The notes beneath the pieces were generated by a model. That model was not told where the DNA came from. It ran no database searches and was given only the letters and a program-made list of their open reading frames with translations. 64,000 nt of DNA from Sphaerisporangium dianthi (lineage in GTDB: Bacteria; Actinomycetota; Actinomycetes; Streptosporangiales; Streptosporangiaceae): assembly GCF_042654065.1 (NCBI RefSeq), contig NZ_JBHSFP010000037.1, positions 1-64,000 on the forward strand. The letters run 5' to 3'. This document shows, one piece after another, positions 51,904 to 62,801 of the stretch (the first letter of the stretch is position 1; each line of letters begins with the position of its first letter). The translations under genes and the position numbers were made by a program.

Positions 51904-52641
51904 ATGTCAAACAACGCGTCGTTCACGTTGCGTTACGCGGCTCGCACCGACGTCGGTCTGCGCCGGCAGCAGAACGAGGACTCGGTGTACGCGGGCCCGC
52001 GCCTGCTCGCCGTCGCCGACGGCATGGGTGGGCACAGCCATGGCGAGGTCGCCAGCGCGACCGTCATCGCCGCACTGTCCGTCCTGGACGGCGAGCCGCC
52101 GAGCGGCGATCTGCTCGGGGGCATGGAGGCCGCCATCACCGAGGCCGTCCGGCGGCTGAAGGACATGGCCGAGCGCGACCCCAAGCTCACCGGCATGGGA
52201 ACCACGCTGACCGCCATGCTGTGGGACGGCGGGCGCTTCGCCCTCGCCCACATCGGCGACTCCCGCGCGTACATGCTGCGCGAAGGGTGCCTGTACCAGA
52301 TCACCCGCGACCACACCCTCGTGCAGTCGCTCGTGGACGACGGCCAGATGACCGCCGAGCAGGCCGCCGCGCATCCGCGCAGGTCGCTGCTCATGCGGGC
52401 GCTCGGCGGCAGCGGCTCGGTCGAGCCCGACCTGTCCCTGCGCGAGGCGCGCCCGGGCGACCGCTACCTGATCTGCTCCGACGGGCTCAGCGGCGTCGTG
52501 GGCCCGCAGGCGCTGCACGAGACGCTGACCTCGTTCGACGATCTCGGCGAGGCGGCCAACCGGCTGATCGTCCTGGCCAAGGACGGCGGCGGCCCCGACA
52601 ACATCAGCTGCGTCGTCTGCGAGGTCGGCGCCGGCGCCTGA
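51904..52641 (+). CDS. PP2C-family protein phosphatase
   Basis: A 245-residue soluble phosphatase with the metal-binding motifs RRQQNEDS, VADGMGGHSHGEVAS, MGTTLTAMLW, AHIGDSRAYML, CSDGLSGVV and GGPDNISCVV. It is divergent from the methylase-kinase pair, the kinase being the likely opponent. Confidence 0.93.
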   Translation: MSNNASFTLRYAARTDVGLRRQQNEDSVYAGPRLLAVADGMGGHSHGEVASATVIAALSVLDGEPPSGDLLGGMEAAITEAVRRLKDMAERDPKLTGMGTTLTAMLWDGGRFALAHIGDSRAYMLREGCLYQITRDHTLVQSLVDDGQMTAEQAAAHPRRSLLMRALGGSGSVEPDLSLREARPGDRYLICSDGLSGVVGPQALHETLTSFDDLGEAANRLIVLAKDGGGPDNISCVVCEVGAGA

Positions 52642-52778
52642 GCCGGACGCGCATCGATCGGACGGACGCGTCGCGGTGAAGGCCTGAGACGGCGCCGAGG
52701 CACTGGGATCGGGCCTGACGCGGCGGGCGACGCCAGGTATCCGTTCAAATCGCCGCGATCGGGGTAGCACGCAGTGCC

Positions 52779-53672
52779 GTGCCACGAGCTGCAGTGATCA
52801 TGAATCCACTCCGGGTCGCCGACCCGGACCGCCATCGTGCCGAAGTGACCGCCGAACTGGCGCGGCACGGCTGGGACGAGCCGTTGTGGTACGAGACCAC
52901 CGCCGAGGACGCGGGCGCCGGCGTGACCGGCAAGGCCCTGGGCGAGGGCGTCGACCTCGTCTTCGCCTCCGGCGGCGACGGAACCGTCCGCGGATGCGCC
53001 GAGGGCCTCATGGGCACGGGCGTGCCGCTGGCCGTCCTGCCCGGGGGCACCGGCAACCTCCTGGTCCGCAACCTCGGCCTGCCGGACACGATTCCCGAGG
53101 CCGTCGACGTGGGAGTCGGCGGCGACACCCGGGCCATCGACCTCGGCGTCCTCGACGGCCGTCCTTTCGTCGTCATGGCCGGCATCGGCCTGGACGCCAC
53201 CATGGCAGACAGCACGAGCGAGGTCGCCAAGAACCGCATCGGCTGGCTCGCCTACGTCGGTGGCGCGGTCAAGCACCTCGCCGACCGGCCCTTCCACGTC
53301 ACGCTCAGCCTCGACGACCGGCCGCCGCTGCGCAGGCGTGCGATCATGGTCCTCGTCGGCAACGTCGGCCGGCTGCAGGGCGGGCTCGAGCTGCTGCCCG
53401 GCGCCCGGCCGGACGACGGGCTGCTCGACATCCTCGTCTTAGCTCCGCGCACCCCGATGGACTGGATCCGCGTGGCCTCCCGCGTCCTGACCCGCTCCCG
53501 GCGCCGCGACCGGCGCGCCGAGCGGCACACGGCCGCCCGCGCCGTCATCACGGTGGATCCGCCCGTCCTGCACGAATGCGACGGCGATCCTCTCGGCTAC
53601 GGCACCACCATGTCCATCGAGACCCGCGCCGGAGCACTGCTGCTGCGCACGCCGCACGGAACGGAGGACTGA
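52779..53672 (+). CDS. Diacylglycerol/sphingosine kinase-type lipid kinase
   Basis: A 297-residue kinase with the catalytic ASGGDGTVRG and PGGTGNLLVRNL motifs. GTG start at 52779. It heads an operon with a YihY-like membrane protein and two PAP2 phosphatases, pointing to lipid phosphate turnover, for example recycling of diacylglycerol or prenyl phosphates. Confidence 0.9.
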   Translation: MPRAAVIMNPLRVADPDRHRAEVTAELARHGWDEPLWYETTAEDAGAGVTGKALGEGVDLVFASGGDGTVRGCAEGLMGTGVPLAVLPGGTGNLLVRNLGLPDTIPEAVDVGVGGDTRAIDLGVLDGRPFVVMAGIGLDATMADSTSEVAKNRIGWLAYVGGAVKHLADRPFHVTLSLDDRPPLRRRAIMVLVGNVGRLQGGLELLPGARPDDGLLDILVLAPRTPMDWIRVASRVLTRSRRRDRRAERHTAARAVITVDPPVLHECDGDPLGYGTTMSIETRAGALLLRTPHGTED

Positions 53673-53674
53673 CG

Positions 53675-54679
53675 ATGGGAACGGCGACCGCCGTACCGCA
53701 GACCAGGTCCATGAGCGGCGACGAGCTCAGCGCGGACGACGCCTGGGCGACGTTACGCCACTACGGCAGATGGCACCTGGTGCGCGACTCCTTCATCCGT
53801 TTCCGATATGGGGACGGCTTCAGCAACTCGCGGGCACTGGCCTTCCAGATCTGCCTGGCGGTGATCCCGGGCGCCATCGCCGTCGTCGGGCTCAGCAGCG
53901 TGCTGCACCAGGAGCGGCTCGGGCGGGTCGTGCAGCTCACCATCCACGAGTTCATCCCCGGCTCGGGCGCCGAGGTGGTCAAGGACGCGCTCGCGGTCAG
54001 CCGCAAGCACGCCGGCGACGGCGGCGCCATCGCGCTCTGGTTCGGCCTGGTGACGGCGCTGGTCGGCCTGACCACCGCCATGGCGCAGGTCGAGCGGGGC
54101 GCCAACCGCATCTACGGCGTCGAGCGCGACAGCCCGTTCCGCCGCAAGTACACCAAAGCGGTGCTGATGGCGGTCACCGCCGGCTCCGCCATGACCCTCG
54201 GGTTCGCGACCATGGTGGGCGGCAAGGCCATCGGACGAGCGCTGGCCGAGGTGTACCACTGGAGCGACACGGCCCTCACGGCCTGGACGCTGCTGCGCTG
54301 GCCGGTCGGCTTCCTGCTCGCCCTGCTGTCGGCGTCGGTGCTGTTCGAAGCCGCGCCGCGCCGCAAGCAGCCCGGCCACTCGTGGCTCGCCGCCGGAGGC
54401 GTCGTCGCGCTGGCCCTGTGGCTGGTGTTCACCTGGGGGCTCACCTTCTACATCGAGAACAACGGCTCGTTCGGCGAGACCTACGGCCCGCTGACCGCCG
54501 TGATGGCGCTGCTGTTGTGGTCACTGCTCAGCTCCATCGCGCTGTTCCTCGGGCTGTCCTTCGCGGCCCAGCTCGAAGCGTGCCGCGGAGGGGTCGGCGA
54601 CCCGGTCGTCCCCGACCCCGGTCCCTCGGGGACGAGACGACGTACGGCAGGTGACCAGGGGGGAGAACCGACCTCATGA
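53675..54679 (+). CDS. YihY/virulence-factor BrkB-family membrane protein
   Basis: A 334-residue protein with six predicted membrane helices: ALAFQICLAVIPGAIAVVGLSSVL, ALWFGLVTALVGLTTAMAQVERG, AVLMAVTAGSAMTLGFATMVGG and the C-terminal pair ending SSIALFLGLSFAAQLEAC. Function of the family is unknown. It starts 2 bases after the kinase stop and overlaps the next gene by ATGA. Confidence 0.88.
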   Translation: MGTATAVPQTRSMSGDELSADDAWATLRHYGRWHLVRDSFIRFRYGDGFSNSRALAFQICLAVIPGAIAVVGLSSVLHQERLGRVVQLTIHEFIPGSGAEVVKDALAVSRKHAGDGGAIALWFGLVTALVGLTTAMAQVERGANRIYGVERDSPFRRKYTKAVLMAVTAGSAMTLGFATMVGGKAIGRALAEVYHWSDTALTAWTLLRWPVGFLLALLSASVLFEAAPRRKQPGHSWLAAGGVVALALWLVFTWGLTFYIENNGSFGETYGPLTAVMALLLWSLLSSIALFLGLSFAAQLEACRGGVGDPVVPDPGPSGTRRRTAGDQGGEPTS

Positions 54680-55500
54680 GCATCTTCACGAGCGGGCGCG
54701 AGACGCGAGCCCGCAGGTGGTTCGCGGGAGGCGGCTCGGCCCGCAGGCGGAGGGAGAGGGACGCGAGACTCGGGCTGCGCCTGACGCTCGCCTCCGGCGC
54801 GCTGTTCCTCGTCCTGGTCCCGTTCGCGCTTCTGCTGGTCCTGGTGGAGACCTCCTACGGCCCGCTCCACCGGCTGGACGAGGACACGGCCGCCACGCTG
54901 CACTCCTACGCGCTGGAGCATCCCGGCTGGGTGAGCTTCCTGCGGCTGTGGACCGACGTCTTCGGGCCGGGCACCTGGCGCATCGTCGTCGGCGCCGCCG
55001 CCGTCTGGCTGGTGTACAAGCGCGCTCCGCGCCTGGCCGCCTGGGCGGTCACCACGATCACGGTCGGCGGGCTGCTCGGGCTGGCGCTCAAAGTGGTCGT
55101 CGCCCGCGCCCGGCCGCACCTGCCCAACCCGGTGGACCTGGCCCCCGGCGCCTCGTTCCCCTCCGGTCACACCCTCAACGCGACGCTCGGCGTCGGCATC
55201 GTCCTGCTCCTGGTGATGCCGCTCCTCACGCACCGGCAGCGGGTGACGGCCTGGATCGCAGGCGCGGTCATCGTGCTCGGCGTCGCCTGCACGCGAGTCG
55301 CCCTCGGCGTCCACTGGGTCAGCGACGTGGCGGCGGGCCTCGTGCTCGGCGTCGCCGTCGTCGCGGCGACCGCCGCCGCGTTCGAGGCCTGGCGCCGGGA
55401 CATCGGGCGCCGTCCGGCGGTACCCCACCGGGAAGGCGTGGAGCCGGAGGCGATGCAAGACATCTCAACGAAGGGAAGTGCGCATGGTCACCGACACTAG
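54676..55500 (+). CDS. PAP2-family membrane phosphatase 1
   Basis: A 274-residue multi-pass phosphatidic-acid-phosphatase-type enzyme. Motif 1 is KVVVARARPH, motif 2 is SFPSGHTLNA, motif 3 is TRVALGVHWVSD. It removes phosphate from lipid or prenyl phosphates outside the membrane. Its tail overlaps the second PAP2 gene by 17 bases. Confidence 0.92.
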   Translation: MSIFTSGRETRARRWFAGGGSARRRRERDARLGLRLTLASGALFLVLVPFALLLVLVETSYGPLHRLDEDTAATLHSYALEHPGWVSFLRLWTDVFGPGTWRIVVGAAAVWLVYKRAPRLAAWAVTTITVGGLLGLALKVVVARARPHLPNPVDLAPGASFPSGHTLNATLGVGIVLLLVMPLLTHRQRVTAWIAGAVIVLGVACTRVALGVHWVSDVAAGLVLGVAVVAATAAAFEAWRRDIGRRPAVPHREGVEPEAMQDISTKGSAHGHRH

Positions 55501-56221
55501 AGTGACGGCGAACCGCGGCACCCGGTGGTCGGAGACCGCCGCGTGGACGCTCCGCCTGCTCCTGGCCCCCATCGCGGCGCTCGTGGCCGTGACCCTCGGC
55601 GTCGGATGGCTGATCGTCGGGCCACTGCACAGCCAGGTCGCCGGCGAGGTGGCCGTCAACCAGGGGCTCGCCGCCGACCGCACCCCGCTGTTCAACGAGC
55701 TCACGCACTACGGGTCGATGCTGTCGGACACGCCGGTGATCGTGACCCTGACCGCGATCGCCGCCCTGGTCTTCCGGTTCGTCTTCAGCCGCTGGCGCGA
55801 GTCGGTCTTCATCATCCTGGCCGTCTGGTCGCAGTCGATCGTCTTCCTGCTGGCCACGGTGTTCGCCCAGCGCCCGAGGCCGGGCGTCCACCACCTGGAC
55901 CCCGCGCCGCCCACCTCCAGCTTCCCCTCAGGGCACACCAGCGCCGCCGTCGGCTTCTACTGCGGGATGGCCCTGGTGCTCACCCTGCACGCTCACCGCC
56001 ACACCGTGCTGAAGGTCCTGTTGTGGACGGTCGGCCTGGCGGCCCCGCTGATCGTCGGCATCTCGCGCCTGTACCGCGGCATGCACCACCTGACCGACGT
56101 GAGCTGGGGCCTGATCCTCGGCTTCATCTGCCTCGCCATCGTCGCCCACGCCATCCTCGGCACCCCCCTCCTCCCCGGCAGAAAGGCATCCCGCCCCATC
56201 CCGGCACCCCACTCCTCCTGA
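55484..56221 (+). CDS. PAP2-family membrane phosphatase 2
   Basis: A 245-residue paralogue with motifs FAQRPRPG, SSFPSGHTSAAVG and SRLYRGMHHLTD. I choose ATG 55484 with AAGGGAAG 6 bases upstream, inside the preceding gene. Ends with a proline-rich tail, then a strong terminator. Same likely role as its neighbour, possibly with a different lipid substrate. Confidence 0.92.
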   Translation: MVTDTRVTANRGTRWSETAAWTLRLLLAPIAALVAVTLGVGWLIVGPLHSQVAGEVAVNQGLAADRTPLFNELTHYGSMLSDTPVIVTLTAIAALVFRFVFSRWRESVFIILAVWSQSIVFLLATVFAQRPRPGVHHLDPAPPTSSFPSGHTSAAVGFYCGMALVLTLHAHRHTVLKVLLWTVGLAAPLIVGISRLYRGMHHLTDVSWGLILGFICLAIVAHAILGTPLLPGRKASRPIPAPHSS

Positions 56222-56234
56222 ACCCGCCTCTTTC

Positions 56235-56263
56235 AAGGCCGCCCGGACACCCCGGGCGGCCTT
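56235..56263 (+). terminator. Intrinsic terminator after the lipid-phosphate operon
   Basis: AAGGCCGCCCGG (56235-56246) pairs perfectly with CCGGGCGGCCTT (56252-56263) over 12 bases with a 5-base loop. It lies 13 bases after the second PAP2 stop and closes the rightward operon; it faces the caspase gene end at 56367. Confidence 0.75.
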
Positions 56264-56366
56264 GCCGCATCGTGTCGCCCCCCGGGAAACGGCGCGCCTC
56301 CGGCGCCGCCTCTGCGCTACTTCGCGGCCGGCGTCCGAGCCGGGATTCCGGGAGCCGTCGCCGAGT

Positions 56367-57915
<1,549 letters not shown>

Positions 57916-57926
<11 letters not shown>

Positions 57927-58278
57927 CGCCGCTGTCGGCTTCGTGTCGTAGGACCTCCTTCAACAGTGGCAGCGGATCGCTCGCCCGTTTGGCCTCCAGC
58001 GTCACGGTGCCGGTCTGGGTGGTGACGGTGAGGATCACATCGGAATGCCGATTGGTCAGCCACGCGGTGAGCGCCCGCGCCAGCACCATCCCCACGGCAC
58101 CACCCGAGCCCAGCGCGACGGTGATCAGATCGACCGCCCCGCCCAATTCCTCCGACGCGGGCGGCCCTGTCACCGGACGTACCCGGCCCTGCAATTCGCG
58201 CTGACTTCGCAGCCACGCGATCAACGCGACCAGTTCACCCACCGCATCGCCGCCGCTGATCCGTAATTCGGCCTGCAC
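57916..58278 (-). CDS. EACC1-type effector-associated constant component
   Basis: A 120-residue protein from GTG 58278. Its core fits the EACC1 family described for caspase- and trypsin-linked conflict systems of multicellular bacteria: ELVALIAWLRSQRELQGRVRP, GAVDLITVALGSGGAVGMVLARALTAWL and TVTLEAKRASDPLPLLKEVL. It overlaps the caspase effector start by 11 bases, so it is the presumed constant partner or sensor of the effector. Confidence 0.78.
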
Positions 58279-58481
58279 ACCTATCTCCCCATCGGGCAGG
58301 CGCGCCCACCCCGAAGGACGCGAGAAGCGAAGGCCCGAACCCTCAACGGCCCGAGCGAATCATTTCAGGAAACGGCCCTTCCGTGAACCGACTTGGTCGC
58401 ATGAGCATTACCGGGCCCGCTGACGGCCTCTCTGCCGCGTCACGAAAGCACCGCCCTGAGGTACCGCGCGGAACCCGGCGG

Positions 58482-60302
58482 TCAGGGGGCCGGGACGAGG
58501 AGGTTGTCGCGCTCGACGGCTTCCAGGGAGAGGGTCTTGTAGCCGACCTCCTCGAACAGGACGGTGACGCGGTCGGGCTCGCGGCTCATGACGACGCCCG
58601 GGCCCCACTCGCTGTGCCGGACCTTGGCGTGCATGGCGAAGGGCGCCTCGTCGGAGCTCTCAGCGGAAACGCTCTCGGCGGCGGTGCCGGCGCGGCAGGT
58701 GTCGCAGTTCCCGCAGGCCCGCTCGTACGGCTCGCCGAAGTACGAAAGCAGCGCCCGACGCCGGCAACCGGTGGTCTCGGCGTAGCCGCGCATCATCTCG
58801 ATGCGGGACTCGTCCACCCGGCGCCGGGTCTCGTCGAGCTCGGCCGCGCGCGCCGCCGCCCGCTCGGGCGAGGAGCCGCCCGCGATGGCGCGCAGGTCGC
58901 CCCGCTCGGTCACCGTGACGACGCCCACCCTCTCCAGCAGGTTCACCACGCCGGTCAGCCGGGAGGAGCCGATGCCGAGCAGGTCCCTCAGCTCCTTCGC
59001 CGGCACCACCCCGCCGTGCTCGCCGACCAGCGTCGCCACCCGCAGCAGCAACTCCTCGTCGACGCGGCCGCCGGCGAAGAACCTGCGCAGGCCGAGATCC
59101 TCGGGCCGGTAGAACAGGACGGCGCTCGCGGGTTCCTGGTCGCGTCCCGCCCGGCCGATCTCCTGGTAGTAGGAGTCGATCGAGTCGGGCGGGTCGGCGT
59201 GCAGGACGTACCTGACGTCCGGCTTGTCGATGCCCATGCCGAAGGCCGAGGTGGCGACCACCACGTCCAGCCCGCCGTCGCGGAACAGCTCGTGGACGCG
59301 GTGACGGTCGGACGCCTTCATCCCCGCGTGGTAGGACTCGGCCCGGCGTCCGGCCTCGCGCAGCGCGGTGGCGTACTCCTCGGCGGCGCGCCGGGTGGCT
59401 ACGTAGATCAGGCCGAGGCCCGGACGGGCCGCGGCGTCCTCGATCAGGGCGCGGCGCTTGTCCTCCTTGCCGACGAACCTGCGCACCTCCAGGTGGATGT
59501 TCGGCCGGTCGAAGCCGCGCACGACCAGCTCGGCGTCCGGCAGGCCCAAGGAGGCGAGGATGTCGTCGCGCACGAGCGGAGAGGCGGTGGCGGTCAGCGC
59601 GACCACCGGCGGATGGCCGAGCCGCTCGATCGCCCGGCCGAGCCGCAGGTAGTCGGGCCGGAAGTCGTGGCCCCACGCCGACACGCAGTGGGCCTCGTCG
59701 ATCGCGATGAGGGACGGCCGCGCCTCGCGCAACCGGTCGATCACCTCGGGCTTGGCCAGCTGCTCGGGGGAGAGGAAGACGAACTCGGCGGTGCCCGCGT
59801 GCACCTGGTCGAGCGAGGCGTCGCTCGTGCCGCCGGACTGCGCGGAGTTCACCGCGACCGCTCCTCCCGCGTCCGCCTCGGCCAGACCGGCGACCTGGTC
59901 GCGCTGCAACGCGATCAGGGGCGAGACCACGATCGTCGGCCCGTCGAGGAGCAGAGCGGGGATCTGGTAGACGGCCGACTTGCCGCTGCCGGTCGGCATG
60001 ACGACGAGGACGTCGCGACCGGCCAGCAGGTGCTCCATCGCCTCCTTCTGGCCGGGCCGCAGATCGGCCCACCCGAACGCCTCGCGCGCCACCGTCCGGA
60101 GGCGCCTGCCGTCCCGCCCGTACGCCTTGCGGATCGCCGCCCGCAGCCGCTCGCCCATGCGCGTCTGCTTCTTGGGCTCCCGCGTGTCGCGCTGCCGCGT
60201 CTTGGGCTCAGGGGTCCCGGACTCCTGCGCGCTGCGGGCCGCCGTGCGCGGGCGCTCGGCTTTCCGCCCGGACTCGCCCCCGCCTCGCGGCTGCCTGCTC
60301 AT
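58482..60302 (-). CDS. recQ: RecQ-type DNA helicase
   Basis: A 606-residue SF2 helicase with MPTGSGKSAVYQ, IDEAHC, TATASPLVRDDI, IDKPDVRYVLHAD, the IGRAGRDQEPA motif VI and a four-Cys zinc region (CRRRALLSYFGEPYERACGNCDTC). No HRDC domain; instead the C-terminus (MHAKVRHSEWGPGVVMSREPDRVTVLFEEVGYKTL) is a small beta domain also found on UvrD-like proteins. ATG 60302 start. The N-terminal ~45 residues are basic and disordered. Confidence 0.92.
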   Translation of the reverse strand: MSRQPRGGGESGRKAERPRTAARSAQESGTPEPKTRQRDTREPKKQTRMGERLRAAIRKAYGRDGRRLRTVAREAFGWADLRPGQKEAMEHLLAGRDVLVVMPTGSGKSAVYQIPALLLDGPTIVVSPLIALQRDQVAGLAEADAGGAVAVNSAQSGGTSDASLDQVHAGTAEFVFLSPEQLAKPEVIDRLREARPSLIAIDEAHCVSAWGHDFRPDYLRLGRAIERLGHPPVVALTATASPLVRDDILASLGLPDAELVVRGFDRPNIHLEVRRFVGKEDKRRALIEDAAARPGLGLIYVATRRAAEEYATALREAGRRAESYHAGMKASDRHRVHELFRDGGLDVVVATSAFGMGIDKPDVRYVLHADPPDSIDSYYQEIGRAGRDQEPASAVLFYRPEDLGLRRFFAGGRVDEELLLRVATLVGEHGGVVPAKELRDLLGIGSSRLTGVVNLLERVGVVTVTERGDLRAIAGGSSPERAAARAAELDETRRRVDESRIEMMRGYAETTGCRRRALLSYFGEPYERACGNCDTCRAGTAAESVSAESSDEAPFAMHAKVRHSEWGPGVVMSREPDRVTVLFEEVGYKTLSLEAVERDNLLVPAP

Positions 60303-60467
60303 GAGGCTCGATCCCCCCTCGTCGCTCGCGGGCCTGCGGCCGCCACCGGTGGTGGCGCGCCTCGGCCGGCCGGCGCGGTGTCATCCGCGACCGCACCTCC
60401 AGTGCCCCCGCAGCGGCGCCCTAAGCACCGGACCGGCACGTCGCTTCCGGCGTGCCGGTGGACCGGG

Positions 60468-62213
60468 TTACGCCTCCTGCCGGGCGGCGGGCACGTCCGC
60501 CTCCGCGCCGCCGGGCGTCGTCCCCGCCCGCTGCAGGAACGGGGCGAGAAGACCGGGGATCCCCTGGTCGGCGAGGTGCAGAGCCTCGCTCAGGTCCACG
60601 TCCCAGACGCCGTACCCCTGACGGCCGGCCGCCGTGGTCGCGGTGAGGGTGGCCAGACCCGCGCGTCGCTGGAAGAACGACCTGCGGATGTTCCAGCCGA
60701 TGATGCCCTCCCGGTCCAGCGCCACCCGGCGGCGGACCAGCGTGCCCCACTGCGTGACCAGGTGACGGGCCGTCATCGCGTGGCCCAGGCCGCGGTAACG
60801 GTCGGCCGCGAGGGGCAGCGCGGCGACCGTGCCGAGGAGGGCGGCCTGCCAGCCGAAGGCGGGCCATCCGGCCCACTCCCACAGCGCCAGCAGCGCCACC
60901 GTCACCGGTACGCACACGGCGAGCGCGCGCGTGAAACGGCGGCGGAGGGCGGCCGGGCCGTGCGGGGTGAGCTCGGCCGTCAGCGGGCCGGACGTCCCGA
61001 TCACCCGGGCCGCCACGGCCACCGCCTCGGCGCGCGGCGCGGGCGGAAGCAGCATCGAACCGCCGCGCTGAGCCCCGCGCCCCACCCGCAGGCCGGTGGC
61101 CACGGCGATCAGGCGCGCCCCGCCCGCCAGGCGCAGCGGCAGCGGCTCGCTCACCTCGATGCCGCGCAGCCTGCGCTCCTCCAGCGTGGTGGCCCGCGTC
61201 GTGATCAGCCCGCGCGTCACGTGCAGCGTGCCCGCCGTCGTGCGGGTGAGCCGGAACCGCCAGAACGCGAGGATGTACCCCAGCGTGGAGGCGACCGCGA
61301 CGAACACCGCCAGCACGGCCACCACCGCGGTGACCTGCAGCCACAACGCCTCGTGGCCGAAGCGGTCGACCACCTGCCGTACCGGGCCGATGCCCAGCAG
61401 GTCCACGTTGCCCTCGCCTGCGATCCGGGAGAGGAAACCGGCCAGCACGCCGGCCGTGACCAGGCCGGACATGGTGAAGGGCCCGAACCGGATCCACGCC
61501 GGCCGCAACACCGCCAGTTCGCTGTCTCCCGCGGCCCCGTCCCATACCCGCTCCGGCCGCCGGGCGTCACCCGTCCCGCCGTCCCGCCGCGGGCCGCCAT
61601 CCCCGCCGTCGCCGCCGTCCGGCCGTTCCGGCGCGGCCCCCGCCGTCGTCCGCGGGCCGGCCTGGACGGGAGCGCCGCCGGCGGCGCGGCGATGCAGGAG
61701 CTCCTCGCGCAGCCGGGCCACCTCGTCCGTGCGGAGGGAGTCGAGCCTGAGGGCGCCGTCGTCCTTCGTCCCCGAACGGCCGGTGCCGATGTCGACCCTG
61801 GACAGGCCCAGAAGGCGGTGCATCACATTGGAGGTCACGTCCACGGTCCTGATGCGGTCGCGCGGCGCGGTCAGCATCCGCCTGCGGATCAGCCCTTTGC
61901 GCACCTGGACGTACTGCGGCGTGATCCGGTAGGTGGTGGTGAACCACCGCAGCGTGCCCACCACCAGCGTCATCCCCAGGGCCGCGAGGCTCCAGAGGTG
62001 CCCGCTCCCGCCCTGGCTCGCCCCGGCGAACAGCAGACCTATCAGGGCGGGCGCGCTGCGGACGGCCTCCTGCACCGGGTGGATCACCAGCATCCGCCTG
62101 CTCAGCCGCCGCCATCCCCCGGCGTCCGTCGCCGGAGACCGGCCGGCGTCCCCGCCTTCATCGGACCGGGCCGTGCCGGTGGCGTCCGTGCCGTCGGTTC
62201 CGCCCGTGCTCAC
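60468..62213 (-). CDS. YdbT-like bPH2-domain membrane protein
   Basis: A 581-residue membrane protein with repeated bacterial PH (DUF304) domains and about six helices. A PH-type segment sits near WFTTTYRITPQYVQVRKGLI and another near RRRVALDREGIIGWNIRRSFFQRR. A long disordered linker (GGDGGDGGPRRDGGTGD-type) is inserted. Its start overlaps the stop of the smaller PH gene (ATGA). B. subtilis YdbST protect against bacteriocins, a possible role here. Confidence 0.85.
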   Translation of the reverse strand: MSTGGTDGTDATGTARSDEGGDAGRSPATDAGGWRRLSRRMLVIHPVQEAVRSAPALIGLLFAGASQGGSGHLWSLAALGMTLVVGTLRWFTTTYRITPQYVQVRKGLIRRRMLTAPRDRIRTVDVTSNVMHRLLGLSRVDIGTGRSGTKDDGALRLDSLRTDEVARLREELLHRRAAGGAPVQAGPRTTAGAAPERPDGGDGGDGGPRRDGGTGDARRPERVWDGAAGDSELAVLRPAWIRFGPFTMSGLVTAGVLAGFLSRIAGEGNVDLLGIGPVRQVVDRFGHEALWLQVTAVVAVLAVFVAVASTLGYILAFWRFRLTRTTAGTLHVTRGLITTRATTLEERRLRGIEVSEPLPLRLAGGARLIAVATGLRVGRGAQRGGSMLLPPAPRAEAVAVAARVIGTSGPLTAELTPHGPAALRRRFTRALAVCVPVTVALLALWEWAGWPAFGWQAALLGTVAALPLAADRYRGLGHAMTARHLVTQWGTLVRRRVALDREGIIGWNIRRSFFQRRAGLATLTATTAAGRQGYGVWDVDLSEALHLADQGIPGLLAPFLQRAGTTPGGAEADVPAARQEA

Positions 62214-62704
62214 GTCGCGTCACCCGTCGTCGCCTGGGTGCTCGCGGTCAGCTCGTCGACCAGACGCCGGGCCGTGTCGCGGTCGAGGCCGTGGACGCGC
62301 AGGGGCCCGGCCGCCGAGGCGGTGGTGACGGTGACGTTGGCCAGCCGGAAGAGCTGCTCGAGCGGCCCGCGCTCGCTGTCGACGGTCTGGATGCGGGAGA
62401 TCGGCGCGATGCGCCACTCCTGGCGGAGCCATCCGGACTGGGTGTAGACGGCGTCGGCCGTCGTCTCCCAGCGGTGGACCTTGTAGCGCCACCACGGCAT
62501 CACGGTCACATGGGCCACCGCGAGCACGGCCGTGACGGCGAGGCCCGTGACATGCGGGCCGCGGTCGTCCGAGAACAGGAGCCACACCACTTGTGCGGCG
62601 AGCAGTACGGTCCATCCGAGGGCGGCGCGTACTCCCCAGAACCAGATCGCGGCGCGGCTGACACGGTGCCGTGGCGGGCGGAGGGTGAGGTCGGCTGATT
62701 GCAC
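62210..62704 (-). CDS. YdbS-like bPH2-domain membrane protein
   Basis: A 164-residue partner with two N-terminal helices (WFWGVRAALGWTVLLAAQVVWLLF and VTGLAVTAVLAVAHVTVMPWW) and one PH domain (WETTADAVYTQSGWLRQEWRIAPISRIQTVDS). It is the first gene of the pair. Confidence 0.88.
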   Translation of the reverse strand: MQSADLTLRPPRHRVSRAAIWFWGVRAALGWTVLLAAQVVWLLFSDDRGPHVTGLAVTAVLAVAHVTVMPWWRYKVHRWETTADAVYTQSGWLRQEWRIAPISRIQTVDSERGPLEQLFRLANVTVTTASAAGPLRVHGLDRDTARRLVDELTASTQATTGDAT

Positions 62705-62801
62705 ATCACTACTCTGGCAGCACTACGGCGATAGGTCGCAGTGCCGGTCATCCTCGACTGAATGCGACAAATGTCATATTCGGCCGTTCGGAGGCCGGGC
62801 G

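Noticed and set aside
58383..62447. Very long (1354 codons) rightward open frame
   Set aside because: It is antisense to RecQ and the PH-domain genes, is rich in Arg/Gly/His with no domain, and exists because GC-rich DNA has few stops.
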